DNA of 20,973 nt from a virus. The stretch is taken from the IMG/VR virus record IMGVR_UViG_3300033144_001214, positions 1-20,973 of that record. One strand, 5' to 3'. Both the position numbers and the translations under genes were made by a program. The notes beneath the pieces are model-generated. The model ran no database searches. It saw nothing but the letters and a program-made list of their open reading frames with translations, and was not told where the DNA came from. Below, piece by piece: positions 12,701 to 20,973 of the stretch. Every line of letters begins with the position of its first letter. The first letter of the stretch is position 1.

Positions 12701-15382
12701 TGCCGCGATCATTTGTTCCCTCAGCCGGTTGACACGTTGAGTGGCTTCAGCCAACACCGTGTAACGTGCCAAAATCTTGTCCAATTCATCAACGATGGGC
12801 AACAGTTCCCGAACAGCATCAATGGTGAAACCGGCAGGTGTTTCCCGAGCCAACAACGAAGGGTCCCCCAACCGCACCCCTGATGGCATGCCTTCACCCA
12901 TAATCCCAGAGACGAGAAGGTCTACCTGACGAGACAAATCATCCAATTCGTCTAATAAAGCACCTGCCTCAGCAAGAGAGTCCATCATTTGCACCTGAGT
13001 GTCCGCTATCTGATTGGCAACCTTCTCACCATCCTCAACATTTTTACCCAACCAACGGGTAATGTTCTCCACCGTAAACGACCGAGACGTAGCACCCTCA
13101 CCGTGTAAGACAGCGTTACGTGCCGCAATCCGGGCCTTCTCTTCATCATCCAGACTGTTCCACAGCCTCTGAATCTCCAGACCGCGCGTCTCAATCTTCC
13201 CAAGTGTTTCAAGAAGTTCCTCAATGCCTTCACTTGCAAACAACACGCCACGCTTCGCCGCATACGCCTCAATAGCACGCATACGCACCTCACGCGTCAT
13301 CGAAGAAATGTATGCCCGCTCACGTTCAGCAAACCCACGAATCCACAAAGACTCGCCCTCATCCAACCAGCCCGCCGCCCGAAAGGCGTCGTCTACCTGA
13401 CGCTGAACCGACCGGCCCCCAGCATCAACAACATTAGGGTTAGACAGGCCTCTCCCGGCCTTCTCAGCGTCCGTAAGGTCCCGCGCCCCCCGTACCCCCT
13501 TAGAAGACGCTGGAGCGTCCACAGAGTGCCCATACGGGCGTTTCAGGTCGAACGTGTGAACGCCGGGGCCGTCCCTCAAAGGAATCTCGTACGGGCCACC
13601 CCTGACACGTTCGCCTGCTGCGTCCACATGGTCAGGGCGGAAAGCACGGCGCCGCGTATGCCGCGACGCAACACGAGACGTTTGCTCAGTTACCGTCTTC
13701 CCAGTCTGCCCAAGGGCCGCATCTGCATCAGACAACAACTCTTCCAACCAGTAAGGGACCTTCCCGTCCCCCTCCCTGATCTTTACTCTCATTGCCTCAA
13801 AAATTGTGCGTCCCCGGTCAGAATAAATGTGCGGCGTGTACGTTCCATACGCCAACAACACATCATCCACATCGCGGGCAAAATTGGCAGACTCGCCAAA
13901 CAAATCATCACGAAACAGAAACTGTACATCCGCATCCGATACCCGGGTCTGGTACGCCTTCTTTACAGAAGCCACAACGTGAGGGTCTACACCGGGGAAC
14001 ACTTCCTCAAACATGTTTTGTGCCGCCCGAGAAATGGGCCGTCCAGCCAAAATATCGTCAGCCAACTCTTCCGAAATGCGAGTCATCTCGTCCAACAACA
14101 TGTCGTCCGTAACATCAAATTCTCTACGAATGTTGTTCAAAAAACCTTGCCGAGTTCGTTGCGCCTCATCAGCCCACAGTGCATGAATAGTCGCACCCCG
14201 GTTATAGGCGCTCCTAAACAGATTGCCAACAATCACATCATCCGGCTTACCGGAACGTCGAAACGTGTTCAACATTTGCTTCTGGTCATCAACAAAATAT
14301 CGTTTGAAAGACTGACCAACCTTAGAAGTAGCGACCTTCTCGAACCCGACACCGGGCGAACCCATAATTCTTGCCGTAACCCCGCCAACGATAGGGAACA
14401 CTCCGAACGGCAACGTGTCCACTGGAACATTCGCTGCCCGTGCAACCACCTCACGAATATCTGCCGACAAACCGCTATCCAACGGTTCGCGGCGCATCGA
14501 CTTGCGAACCAGTTCTTTCAACGTAACATTGTCCGGCAATTCTTGCCGGATTCGGGCAGCGACCATTTCAGGGATTTGACCAGCGCGACGGCCAGCCACC
14601 CAACTGCTTCTACGACTCAACCGTCCCAGAATGGGGCCAGTTCCCGGTACCCGAAACCTCAACCCGGTTTCGATACCAAGGTCTTTGACAAGTTGCTGCC
14701 CTACTTCTCCGTGCTGCATCAACGCGTTGCGTGCAGACGACACCGTACGGTACTTGCCTGCGGCGGTGACAGCATCGTTTAAAGCATTCAACTCCAACGA
14801 CTGTTTCCCTGTCGCCTTTCCTGCCTTCACCAAACCAGACAATTCTTTAGTGCGTACCGCAACATCGTTGATTAAACCCTTAGCGCCGCTTGCACGGGCA
14901 AATGCACCTAAACCGCCAGTCCACGCCAACGGGTCGGTTAGAACGTCGCCAGTGAAACCGACGATACGGTTGCCCCAGCCGCCTAAACCGAAATCGACAT
15001 TCATGTCTGCGAGAATGTCACCGAATCCGTGATGGTCCCGAACCTGTTGCATGAAGTCAGACCCGGAGAAACCTTCGCCTTGTATCGCATCGACAACTTC
15101 TTGCAACCCGGAAGTTACGACGGCGCGGGGGATGTCTATAGCGCCTAGTACTTTCCCTAGTACACCCATCACGCCACCTTGGGTTGGTTCAGGGATACCG
15201 GCACCCAACGCGGCCATTGCCCGATCCAAGTCATACACGGGTGCCTGAGCCTGAGGCTGAGGCAACTGAGGCAACGTGGGGCGACGCGGAAGGTTTACAG
15301 CAGGAGGCGCCTGTCGGCCCCCTTGACGTTCCCGCAGCATTTCATAGACTTGCTGGCGGGTCGGAATACCCGTTTCAGCCAC
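9710..15382 (-). CDS. Giant virion-associated protein (1890 aa), putative internal/ejection protein
   Basis: This 1890-residue protein is probably packaged in the virion and delivered with DNA, or acts inside the capsid. Starting at GTG two bases after the upstream stop, it has a Pro/Gln-rich N-terminus (about 20-45), then a G-F-T-G-D-V-L-T-D-P-L-A-W segment near 146. The G-T-Y-T-P-H-I-Y-S-D-R-G-R-T segment lies near 517, followed by long helical stretches. Near 1477 is M-V-A-T-P-G-F-V-T-R-N-I-M-G-G, and near 1661 F-Y-T-W-T-R-N-N-L-P-L-Q. The TDPLxW and PGFxxRN...FYTWTRNxxPLQ elements recur in very large virion-linked proteins of marine phages and in polyvalent-type proteins. I see no transglycosylase or protease triad. 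Its place just before the endolysin and after two other large proteins suggests an ejection set like T7 gp14-gp16. Confidence 0.75.
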   Translation of the reverse strand: MAETGIPTRQQVYEMLRERQGGRQAPPAVNLPRRPTLPQLPQPQAQAPVYDLDRAMAALGAGIPEPTQGGVMGVLGKVLGAIDIPRAVVTSGLQEVVDAIQGEGFSGSDFMQQVRDHHGFGDILADMNVDFGLGGWGNRIVGFTGDVLTDPLAWTGGLGAFARASGAKGLINDVAVRTKELSGLVKAGKATGKQSLELNALNDAVTAAGKYRTVSSARNALMQHGEVGQQLVKDLGIETGLRFRVPGTGPILGRLSRRSSWVAGRRAGQIPEMVAARIRQELPDNVTLKELVRKSMRREPLDSGLSADIREVVARAANVPVDTLPFGVFPIVGGVTARIMGSPGVGFEKVATSKVGQSFKRYFVDDQKQMLNTFRRSGKPDDVIVGNLFRSAYNRGATIHALWADEAQRTRQGFLNNIRREFDVTDDMLLDEMTRISEELADDILAGRPISRAAQNMFEEVFPGVDPHVVASVKKAYQTRVSDADVQFLFRDDLFGESANFARDVDDVLLAYGTYTPHIYSDRGRTIFEAMRVKIREGDGKVPYWLEELLSDADAALGQTGKTVTEQTSRVASRHTRRRAFRPDHVDAAGERVRGGPYEIPLRDGPGVHTFDLKRPYGHSVDAPASSKGVRGARDLTDAEKAGRGLSNPNVVDAGGRSVQRQVDDAFRAAGWLDEGESLWIRGFAERERAYISSMTREVRMRAIEAYAAKRGVLFASEGIEELLETLGKIETRGLEIQRLWNSLDDEEKARIAARNAVLHGEGATSRSFTVENITRWLGKNVEDGEKVANQIADTQVQMMDSLAEAGALLDELDDLSRQVDLLVSGIMGEGMPSGVRLGDPSLLARETPAGFTIDAVRELLPIVDELDKILARYTVLAEATQRVNRLREQMIAAYVGTPGEQAISAAFDGMGRLSTELEETLKYIEGAVLPVLRNNIGSAMSHDRSVQALVKVMDAALAAGAGSVFPPTQAMNRFALQFDRLFNPESVDGRRIFHSPATGPRHLIGDEDALLDLPLFGTEYTPPAAWGTNRMRGSTSWKMQQSLKQSAHPNKARIASVLDDLKAFSDDVFRRTGERIEPTVSVDVSISGVRPTVHVAGRLSPEDGAELSRIMERWLGETVYFDAQRSGLMGRVPRSNRLRLTGDEAGVGRMDTTVLHPIRTDVASRATLTPDDFSAVMNMFDELERVLNHQYLQSVLDNYSTVEERLAATLAQLNVNGAEVFGDQNALRDWLRTLVEPPIRGPGFEIGISPELSQLGRAAASIEGPRPTVELGSLLERMDTIWGNPAAQEGALFAQYGIIDDLKTQIGRRPGTLSELDEGAGLLKRRARIENARKVNAGRLDRAWNEAIDNEQAITDILIQKNQLQLQLMDESMQAQADALRSASGLFGPDNGKLFNLNSFGGSIDFDNMTVEMLKDLFADARHTWGAWRIGGDDRFASQVQEAMLAAQKMNDKKQVEGLLRAFDKTHNWMKAQMVATPGFVTRNIMGGMTNMWFAGIPLNETRRAGILLQRAYRAGDGDLLRGARQLLDKTPGDQTLSDLVDLLHVGAHAGGQAASTVDSALLSKAGLDFVYGMKGGKRIGRRVNLNPADAGFVLYSSVRHANTFAEEMMRVATGLHTLRVGGNVDDALETIYRLHFNYGDLSKWERGVGRRLFPFYTWTRNNLPLQMEFAARYPRRFNQLNSLKRNLEYGEEREGMVPDYFLKPFGIQLPFSIGGAVAYSVPDMPFQDLMRFDPTSEGAGRAVEQLASGLTPMLKAPVEYWAGKQVFAGIKYTGRFQKVPTTMSKVPGLMPILGSLGFAEKNSAGDWMMQDSRIGLIDNLLPYIGRLRRVLPSEERYQERYLQTLLSTLAGVSLRLNTPQQQENALLRRQIEESLRQRNLVDVETGRR

Positions 15383-15384
15383 GA

Positions 15385-17228
15385 CTAGCCTCCAGCAGTA
15401 GCAGCAAGCATAGCGTTTTGAATCGCTTCCTCAAGGTTCAACGCGTTGCCACTCAGACGTACCTGTTCAATCGCTTCTCCAAATATCACGGGGGCGTCAG
15501 CCGGGAATGCCTGATACAACTGTTCAATCATGGACAGTTCGTCAGGCTCATCAGGTGCCAGCATTTCCTCCAACCGCGCACGGTCAATCCAATATTTCGC
15601 GTTTGTTGCCGGATCAAGGTACTCAACCTGTGTGACCCCAGTCACAGGGTCAGTAATATATTCGTACGGAGACGGCTCTTGTTCCTCAAACTCGGGGAAC
15701 AATTCAGCCCAATCTGGCAGCATGCCCATAGCACCCATAGCCTCAATCAACTCTGGAGGCATCGACACCCCTTCAGCACCCATAAACTGTGAAAGAGCAT
15801 TATAGATACCCTGTTCCTTAGCGTCAGCCTCAGCCTTCGCCGCCGCAGCCGCAGCATCAGCACGCCGCTCACCACGCCTCGTCTCAGCCATCTGCACAAC
15901 CGGCAACCCAGCCTGCGTACCCGCATAAAACAACCCCGGATCAATCTCCGCAAACGGAGCAAACATTTCAGCAGTACGACCAGCACCCTGAACACCAGCC
16001 AACGCAGCAGCCTCAGCCAAATCAGCCTCACGTTGCGCAGCATTATAATCACGTCTCGTCTGACCACGGGCAGAACTAAACCTGCGTTCACCCTCACTGC
16101 GCATCGCAGCCTCAGACAAACCACCAATCAGATTCAACGTATCCAAATAGCCGCCCTCAATAGCGGCAATAGCACCCGCAGTGTCGTCTCCCGCAGCCAA
16201 ATCGTCAGCAATCAACGAAGGATCAACCCCGGCAGCCATCAACTCGTCAAACAACTGGGTGCGTCGCGACTGGAACGCTGACTCGCGTTCCCCCATACCA
16301 GTCCTATATTGGTCTACAGCACCGCCAGTTAAAGAAAGAAACCCCGGAGCATCCTCTGTACCATACAAAATGTTCCCAAGAAAATTGCCGTAATCCTGCT
16401 CCGCAACATCCAACCCGGCGCTTGCCTCATTAAACGCACTGGTCAGCGCATTACGATGCGCGTTAGACAATGTTTCGATTGTCAGAATGTCTGCATCCAA
16501 CAATTCCCGCAACGTGTACGGAAACTGTGGAGAAATCGGAATGTCCAACGCTTCCGGGGCAAGGTCCCCTGTCTCGTCTGTTTGGTTAGCAAGAAACATT
16601 TGGCCTTCGGCTGAATGAACCCAAGTATTCACTGCGTCGGTCCATGTGCCAAACGGGGGGTTTGAACCCGCACCGGGGAATGATGTATCCTCACGGCCCC
16701 AGTTAGCACCTTCAAAACCCTGTGTATACCCCGAAGATGGTTCTCCAGTGCCCCAATAATCTTCAGGATATGGCAACGCTGCAATAGCCGCTTCCTCAGC
16801 GTCTCGTTCCAAATCCCGCTCAGAAACATACGGAGTTTCAGTCGGAGAAGTTACAAGCCACTCAGCAAAATTTCCTGCCTGCCCTAACCCCTGCCCACCA
16901 AGGTCAATGCCTTCCCGAATCGCCCAATTAACAGCAGTTGCGGGGGCACGCAGAGCCTTGTCTATCGGGGATTCTTCGGGCAAACCAAGAAACCCCGGCG
17001 AAGGCGTCGCCACCATGCTTTCCAGTACGCCCGGACCATAATCCGAAATGACTTTCCCAAGACCCTTGTCTTCCATAAAAATAAAGTCGTTTATTGCCCC
17101 TAGAGCATTAGCGGGAGCAGCCAACCAATTATTTAGACCACTCCAAAAAGACCCGCCATCGTCTTGCTGTGTAACATCGTAGGTTTCATCAAGAAACCGT
17201 CGCCCTGATCTTCCTTGCGATCCAGCCA

Positions 17229-17229
<1 letters not shown>
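15385..17229 (-). CDS. Large putative structural/internal virion protein (614 aa)
   Basis: A 614-residue protein with no enzymatic motif that I see. The N-terminus has Gly/Pro-rich segments with an A-N-A-L-G-A-I-N-D-F-I-F helix. The middle (about 150-300) is acidic. Residues 320-480 are Ala-rich helices with R-R-x-Y-N-A-A-Q-R-E-A-D-L-A-E-A-A-A, then an A-A-A-A-A-A-K-A-E-A-D-A-K coil and a Glu/Pro-rich C-terminal part. It starts in a TAATG overlap with the upstream 477-aa gene and ends two bases before the giant gene, so the three are translated together. Length and helix content resemble podovirus internal core proteins, but homology is unproven. A long tail-linked scaffold is an alternative. 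Confidence 0.7.
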
Positions 17230-18662
<1,433 letters not shown>

Positions 18663-18672
18663 AACTACCGCC

Positions 18673-18921
18673 TTAACCCCAAGTAATCGGGATATTAGAA
18701 ACTAAAACCTTCTTCGTCGCAGCAGCATCCGTGTCATAGGCGATCACATAATCTGTGAGAGCCGCCTCTGCACCCAACGCTGTCAAACGGCTCGCGTCAA
18801 TCACCAACGTCGCGGTACCCGTCGTAGCGCCACCGTTCAGACCGCTCGTAGCAGCCGTAACAATGCCTTCAATGTCGCCCGTAAACGCCGACGACTGTTC
18901 AGAAATTCTTTGGTTTCTCAC
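18673..18921 (-). CDS. Small fibre-like protein (paralogue B)
   Basis: An 82-residue protein with a short helix (R-I-S-E-Q-S-S-A) then F-T-G-D-I-E-G-I-V-T-A-A-T-S-G-L-N-G-G, the loop pattern seen in phage tail-fibre shafts (DITGVTAGxGLxGGG). It ends K-K-V-L-V-S-N-I-P-I-T-W-G. The protein at 19368-19658 shares the same order, with T-D-Y-V-I, K-K-V-L-V and P-x-T-W-G at matching places, so the two are paralogues. The start is GTG with AGGTG upstream. It is likely a virion fibre or adaptor component; its short length suggests it is only one segment of a larger assembly. Confidence 0.65.
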   Translation of the reverse strand: MRNQRISEQSSAFTGDIEGIVTAATSGLNGGATTGTATLVIDASRLTALGAEAALTDYVIAYDTDAAATKKVLVSNIPITWG

Positions 18922-18929
18922 AATTCACC

Positions 18930-19214
18930 TCACGGCCCATAATATGTGACGAACACAGTCGAATCAGACGACACCCGAATCAACTTTACGTCAGACTTAT
19001 CGTTAAACAATTCGATACTCGTATACGGCGCCAAATAATGCCCCACACTCGCCGTAGGGGTACCCCACCGCAAACGGATCGCCTCCGCCCCGTTAGTCAA
19101 CAACGCAGAAACAGTGTTTGAAGGAACAGTTAATGCCACCGCTGTAGACGACACCGTGAGAGACTGGTCGCTGACAGCATCACCAAATTCGACCGCTCTC
19201 TTCCTAATCCCCAT
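18930..19214 (-). CDS. Small beta-rich virion protein (possible decoration protein)
   Basis: A 94-residue protein with a strong beta pattern (S-L-T-V-S-S-T-A-V-A-L-T-V-P), then I-R-L-R-W-G-T-P-T-A-S-V-G-H and V-F-V-T-Y-Y-G-P at the end. The layout (substituted ridge, W/Y-G-T-x-P-T-A-S-x-G-H, final V-T-Y-Y) is common in small phage proteins found next to fibre or capsid genes. The ATG at 19214 follows GAGGAGG. It overlaps the end of the 53-aa coiled-coil gene. A capsid- or tail-surface role is inferred from context. Confidence 0.6.
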   Translation of the reverse strand: MGIRKRAVEFGDAVSDQSLTVSSTAVALTVPSNTVSALLTNGAEAIRLRWGTPTASVGHYLAPYTSIELFNDKSDVKLIRVSSDSTVFVTYYGP

Positions 19215-19365
19215 CTGTAACCTCCTCTACATCGGCGCCATTCAATAGCGCCAACTGCTGCTGCAACACAGCGTTCTCTGCCCGCTTCACAGCGAGTTCC
19301 CATTCCAACTGTCCACGCTCCGACAAGTTGCGCAGAACATCTTCGATACCAATTTTTGTTTCCAT
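19204..19365 (-). CDS. Small coiled-coil protein
   Basis: A 53-residue protein, M-E-T-K-I-G-I-E-D-V-L-R-N-L-S-E-R to E-V-T-D-G-D. Residues 9-42 have a heptad-like pattern (L-E-W-E-L-A-V-K-R-A-E-N-A-V-L-Q-Q-Q-L-A-L-L), so it likely forms a coiled coil. It lies exactly between the two neighbouring genes, two bases after the upstream stop and overlapping the next ATG by 11 bases; its last codons carry that gene's GAGGAGG site. It may act as a trimerisation or adaptor piece for the neighbouring fibre-like proteins, which is inference. Confidence 0.6.
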   Translation of the reverse strand: METKIGIEDVLRNLSERGQLEWELAVKRAENAVLQQQLALLNGADVEEVTDGD

Positions 19366-19367
19366 GT

Positions 19368-19658
19368 TTAACCCCAAGTCGCTGGCAAATTTGTTACCAG
19401 CACTTTCTTAGACGAATCATCTGTAACGTCTTGGATAATGACATAATCGGTTAACGCAGCATCAGTGCCTAGCGCCGACAATTCCGACACATCCAAAGTC
19501 AAGGTTACGTTTCCTGCTGTTCCTCCTCCTGACAGACCCACGCCTGCCGTAACCCCTGTAATATCGCCTGAAATGTTTTGCGAAATCTTTCGCAACTCGT
19601 ACTCAATGGAACGAGCATTAGCGCCTACAAAACGGTGTGTTGGTGCATACGCTGGCAT
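19368..19658 (-). CDS. Small fibre-like protein (paralogue A)
   Basis: A 96-residue protein with N-terminal P-A-Y-A-P-T-H-R-F-V-G-A-N-A-R-S-I-E-Y-E, a short helix, then D-I-T-G-V-T-A-G-V-G-L-S-G-G-G-T-A-G-N, the typical shaft motif of tail fibres, and K-K-V-L-V-T-N-L-P-A-T-W-G at the end. I chose ATG at 19658 because it overlaps the upstream stop as TAATG, the same junction as at 17229 and 19885; an in-frame GTG at 19679 would add seven residues. It is a paralogue of the protein at 18673-18921. It is likely part of the fibre or adaptor system near the S74 fibre gene. Confidence 0.65.
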   Translation of the reverse strand: MPAYAPTHRFVGANARSIEYELRKISQNISGDITGVTAGVGLSGGGTAGNVTLTLDVSELSALGTDAALTDYVIIQDVTDDSSKKVLVTNLPATWG

Positions 19659-19885
19659 TACGCTACCTCTGCGTGCCACTCAAGGTGGCGTTGCTGTGCT
19701 GAGCGCACTTCCCTAACATCCATCTTAACTTCGCCAACGTCCTCTGAAATCGTTTCCAACTTTGCTTGGTTCGCTGCATGTTGCTCTGTGTTCTCTTTAC
19801 GCAGCCTTGTTATTAATACTCCGAACAGGCCAGTCACTACCGCCGCTGCTATTGCGCCGATTGCTCCGACCCATTCGATACCCAT
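19658..19885 (-). CDS. DUF2746-like membrane/coiled-coil protein
   Basis: A 75-residue protein with one N-terminal membrane segment (V-G-A-I-G-A-I-A-A-A-V-V-T-G-L-F-G-V-L-I) and then a charged helix (E-N-T-E-Q-H-A-A-N...D-V-G-E-V-K-M-D-V-R-E-V-R-S-A-Q-Q-R-H-L-E-W-H). The G-D/E-V-R-E-x-R-x-x-Q-x-R-H-L-E-W-H end resembles DUF2746 proteins of actinophages, whose role is not settled; a second holin or lysis accessory is one suggestion for such proteins. Starts and stops overlap its neighbours as TAATG. It supports an actinobacterial host. Confidence 0.65.
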   Translation of the reverse strand: MGIEWVGAIGAIAAAVVTGLFGVLITRLRKENTEQHAANQAKLETISEDVGEVKMDVREVRSAQQRHLEWHAEVA

Positions 19886-20154
19886 TACGACGCAAGGTAG
19901 GCATTACCTGCCGTGATGGCAGTTTCGTAGGTGGACAGGTCCGGCGAGTCGCCCAGTTCGTCTACCCGTAACCCCACCATCAGTTCCAAATGGCGAACGT
20001 TGCGGCCAACAATATCTGCGAAGTCGGTCGGGCCTGCGACATCAGGATAGGTACCGCCAATCACACGGTCGATGGCTGCAACGCTGGAATCCATCTGGTG
20101 CAACTTGTCAGTGGGTGTATACACTACGGCATCTACTGGGTTTGGCTCGCTCAT
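19885..20154 (-). CDS. Hypothetical protein next to fibre gene
   Basis: An 89-residue protein. It has a proline-containing N-terminus (S-E-P-N-P-V-D-A-V-V-Y-T-P-T-D), then helical stretches, including D-I-V-G-R-N-V-R-H-L-E-L-M-V-G and the C-terminal Y-E-T-A-I-T-A-G-N-A-Y-L-A-S. I do not recognise it. It starts in an ATGA overlap with the fibre gene stop, and its stop overlaps the next start, so it is translated together with them. It could be a fibre-associated or assembly protein, judged on position alone. Confidence 0.55.
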   Translation of the reverse strand: MSEPNPVDAVVYTPTDKLHQMDSSVAAIDRVIGGTYPDVAGPTDFADIVGRNVRHLELMVGLRVDELGDSPDLSTYETAITAGNAYLAS

Positions 20155-20973
20155 GCCATTGCCTCAACTTTCTCTGCTAGTTCCTGAACAGCCAGCACCA
20201 GCGATGGGAGCAAAGCACCCATCGCAGCCTCCAACTTGTCAGGGTTCTCATCCAGAATCAAACTGGGAATCGTCTTGCCCTCATCAGCCTGCGCCTGCTG
20301 CAACTCCTGAGCAACAAATCCAGTTTCTTCAATGCCGACCTTGCCACCGTCGCGCATGTTCCACACGAAACGGCGGGGACGCAGACGGCGCACGAAGTCC
20401 AACCCCATATCGAAGTCTTCAATGTCGGTCTTGTCCCGCTCATCCGACAAGGCTGAGATGGTCTGCACCTGACATCGCAACGAAGCAATAGAAGAATTGC
20501 CGAGCGTGACCGAGTTGTCGCTGTCAGCGGCGAGTGGCGTTGCAGCATTACCGAGAGCGGTGTTGTTGTCTCCCGTGGTCGGATGTCCAGCCCCTGCGTA
20601 GTAGCCGATCATCGTGTTGCTGTGGCCCGTCGTGATCCAATGGCCTGCATACGAGCCGACGCCCACGTTAGTGATATTCGTTGCGTAGAACAGCGACTGG
20701 AACCCGATAGCCACATTGTCGTCAGCCGTAATGGCCGTATACAACGCCTGCGTACCGATGGCAATGTTGTCGTCGCCCGTCGTATTAGACTGCCCCGCCA
20801 AGTAGCCGATGAAGTCGTTATTGTAACCCTCTGTAATAGCGATCCCAGCGTGTGCCCCGAGAGCCACGTTGTAATATCCCGTTGAGATGTTGCGGGTTGT
20901 GTTGTAACCGATGGAGGTATTCGTGTTACCGCCAATACCAGTATCTCCACACTGCATCCCGATGTAAACGTTA
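20151..20973 (-). CDS. Tail fibre/spike with Peptidase_S74 chaperone, 5'-partial
   Basis: At least 273 residues; the frame continues past the window edge, with N-V-Y-I-G before the first Met inside it, so the true start is outside. The visible N-terminal part (to about residue 155 counted from that Met) is built of G-x-x-N-x-x-I-G-x-x-A-G-type repeats like the head repeats of trimeric adhesins, probably a beta-structured fibre shaft or receptor-contact region. The C-terminal 98 residues are a Peptidase_S74 intramolecular chaperone: L-S171-D-E-R-D-K176-T-D-I, with Ser171 and Lys176 as the self-cleavage dyad, then L-R-P-R-R-F-V-W-N and E-E-T-G-F-V-A-Q-E-L-Q. It should release the chaperone after trimer assembly. 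Confidence 0.88.
   Translation of the reverse strand, partial: NVYIGMQCGDTGIGGNTNTSIGYNTTRNISTGYYNVALGAHAGIAITEGYNNDFIGYLAGQSNTTGDDNIAIGTQALYTAITADDNVAIGFQSLFYATNITNVGVGSYAGHWITTGHSNTMIGYYAGAGHPTTGDNNTALGNAATPLAADSDNSVTLGNSSIASLRCQVQTISALSDERDKTDIEDFDMGLDFVRRLRPRRFVWNMRDGGKVGIEETGFVAQELQQAQADEGKTIPSLILDENPDKLEAAMGALLPSLVLAVQELAEKVEAMA

Noticed and set aside
13526-14782. Long open frame of 418 codons on the plus strand
   Set aside because: It lies wholly antisense to the 1890-aa gene, has a composition full of Arg, His, Pro and Ser with no domain, and no ribosome binding site. It is a shadow of the coding strand's codon bias.

Overview
The window is a densely packed piece of a tailed bacteriophage genome, or of a prophage. 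It has replication genes on one strand, virion and lysis genes on the other, very short gaps, many 1-4 base stop/start overlaps, and no rRNA or tRNA that I can see. The host is most likely an actinobacterium. Three features suggest this: an r1t-like holin paired with an amidase endolysin that carries a peptidoglycan-binding domain; a Thr-rich-linker muralytic protein of the kind common in Actinobacteria and Acidimicrobiia; and a DUF2746-like coiled-coil membrane protein resembling actinophage proteins. This is inference, and no taxonomic marker is present. No integrase, repressor, terminase, portal or capsid gene is visible here, so lifestyle and phage family stay open.

Plus strand, about 1-7924 (replication and recombination). 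After a run of small unknown proteins and a DUF932-like protein comes a membrane-anchored lysozyme-like (SLT/Rpf-type) protein, then an acidic unknown protein. Next are a RecB/Cas4-like PD-(D/E)XK nuclease with candidate Fe-S cysteines, a conserved-type unknown protein, a DnaB-like helicase core, an archaeo-eukaryotic-type primase, a RusA resolvase, a second putative nuclease-like protein, and a sigma region-4-like helix-turn-helix protein. Together these could unwind, prime and resolve phage DNA; the sigma-like protein is the best candidate regulator. Two almost identical 20-bp palindromes (2839-2858 and 7464-7483) sit at gene boundaries in this module and look like operator sites.

Minus strand, 20973 down to 7926 (virion and lysis). 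In transcription order: a fibre with a Peptidase_S74 intramolecular chaperone, running off the window edge; an unknown protein; a DUF2746-like membrane/coiled-coil protein; two small fibre-like paralogues separated by a coiled-coil peptide and a small beta-rich protein. Then come three proteins of increasing size (477, 614 and 1890 aa) that may be internal virion or DNA-ejection proteins. Last is the lysis region: amidase endolysin, small basic proteins, an r1t-like holin and an unknown protein. The two modules converge with one base between their stop codons (7924 and 7926).

The most unusual sequence features are the paired palindromes; a 23-unit hexanucleotide repeat encoding poly(Gly-Thr), with purely synonymous variation; four copies of a hairpin-forming coding repeat in the same gene; a possible frameshift at the start of the sigma-like gene; and a membrane-anchored muralytic enzyme placed in the replication module.
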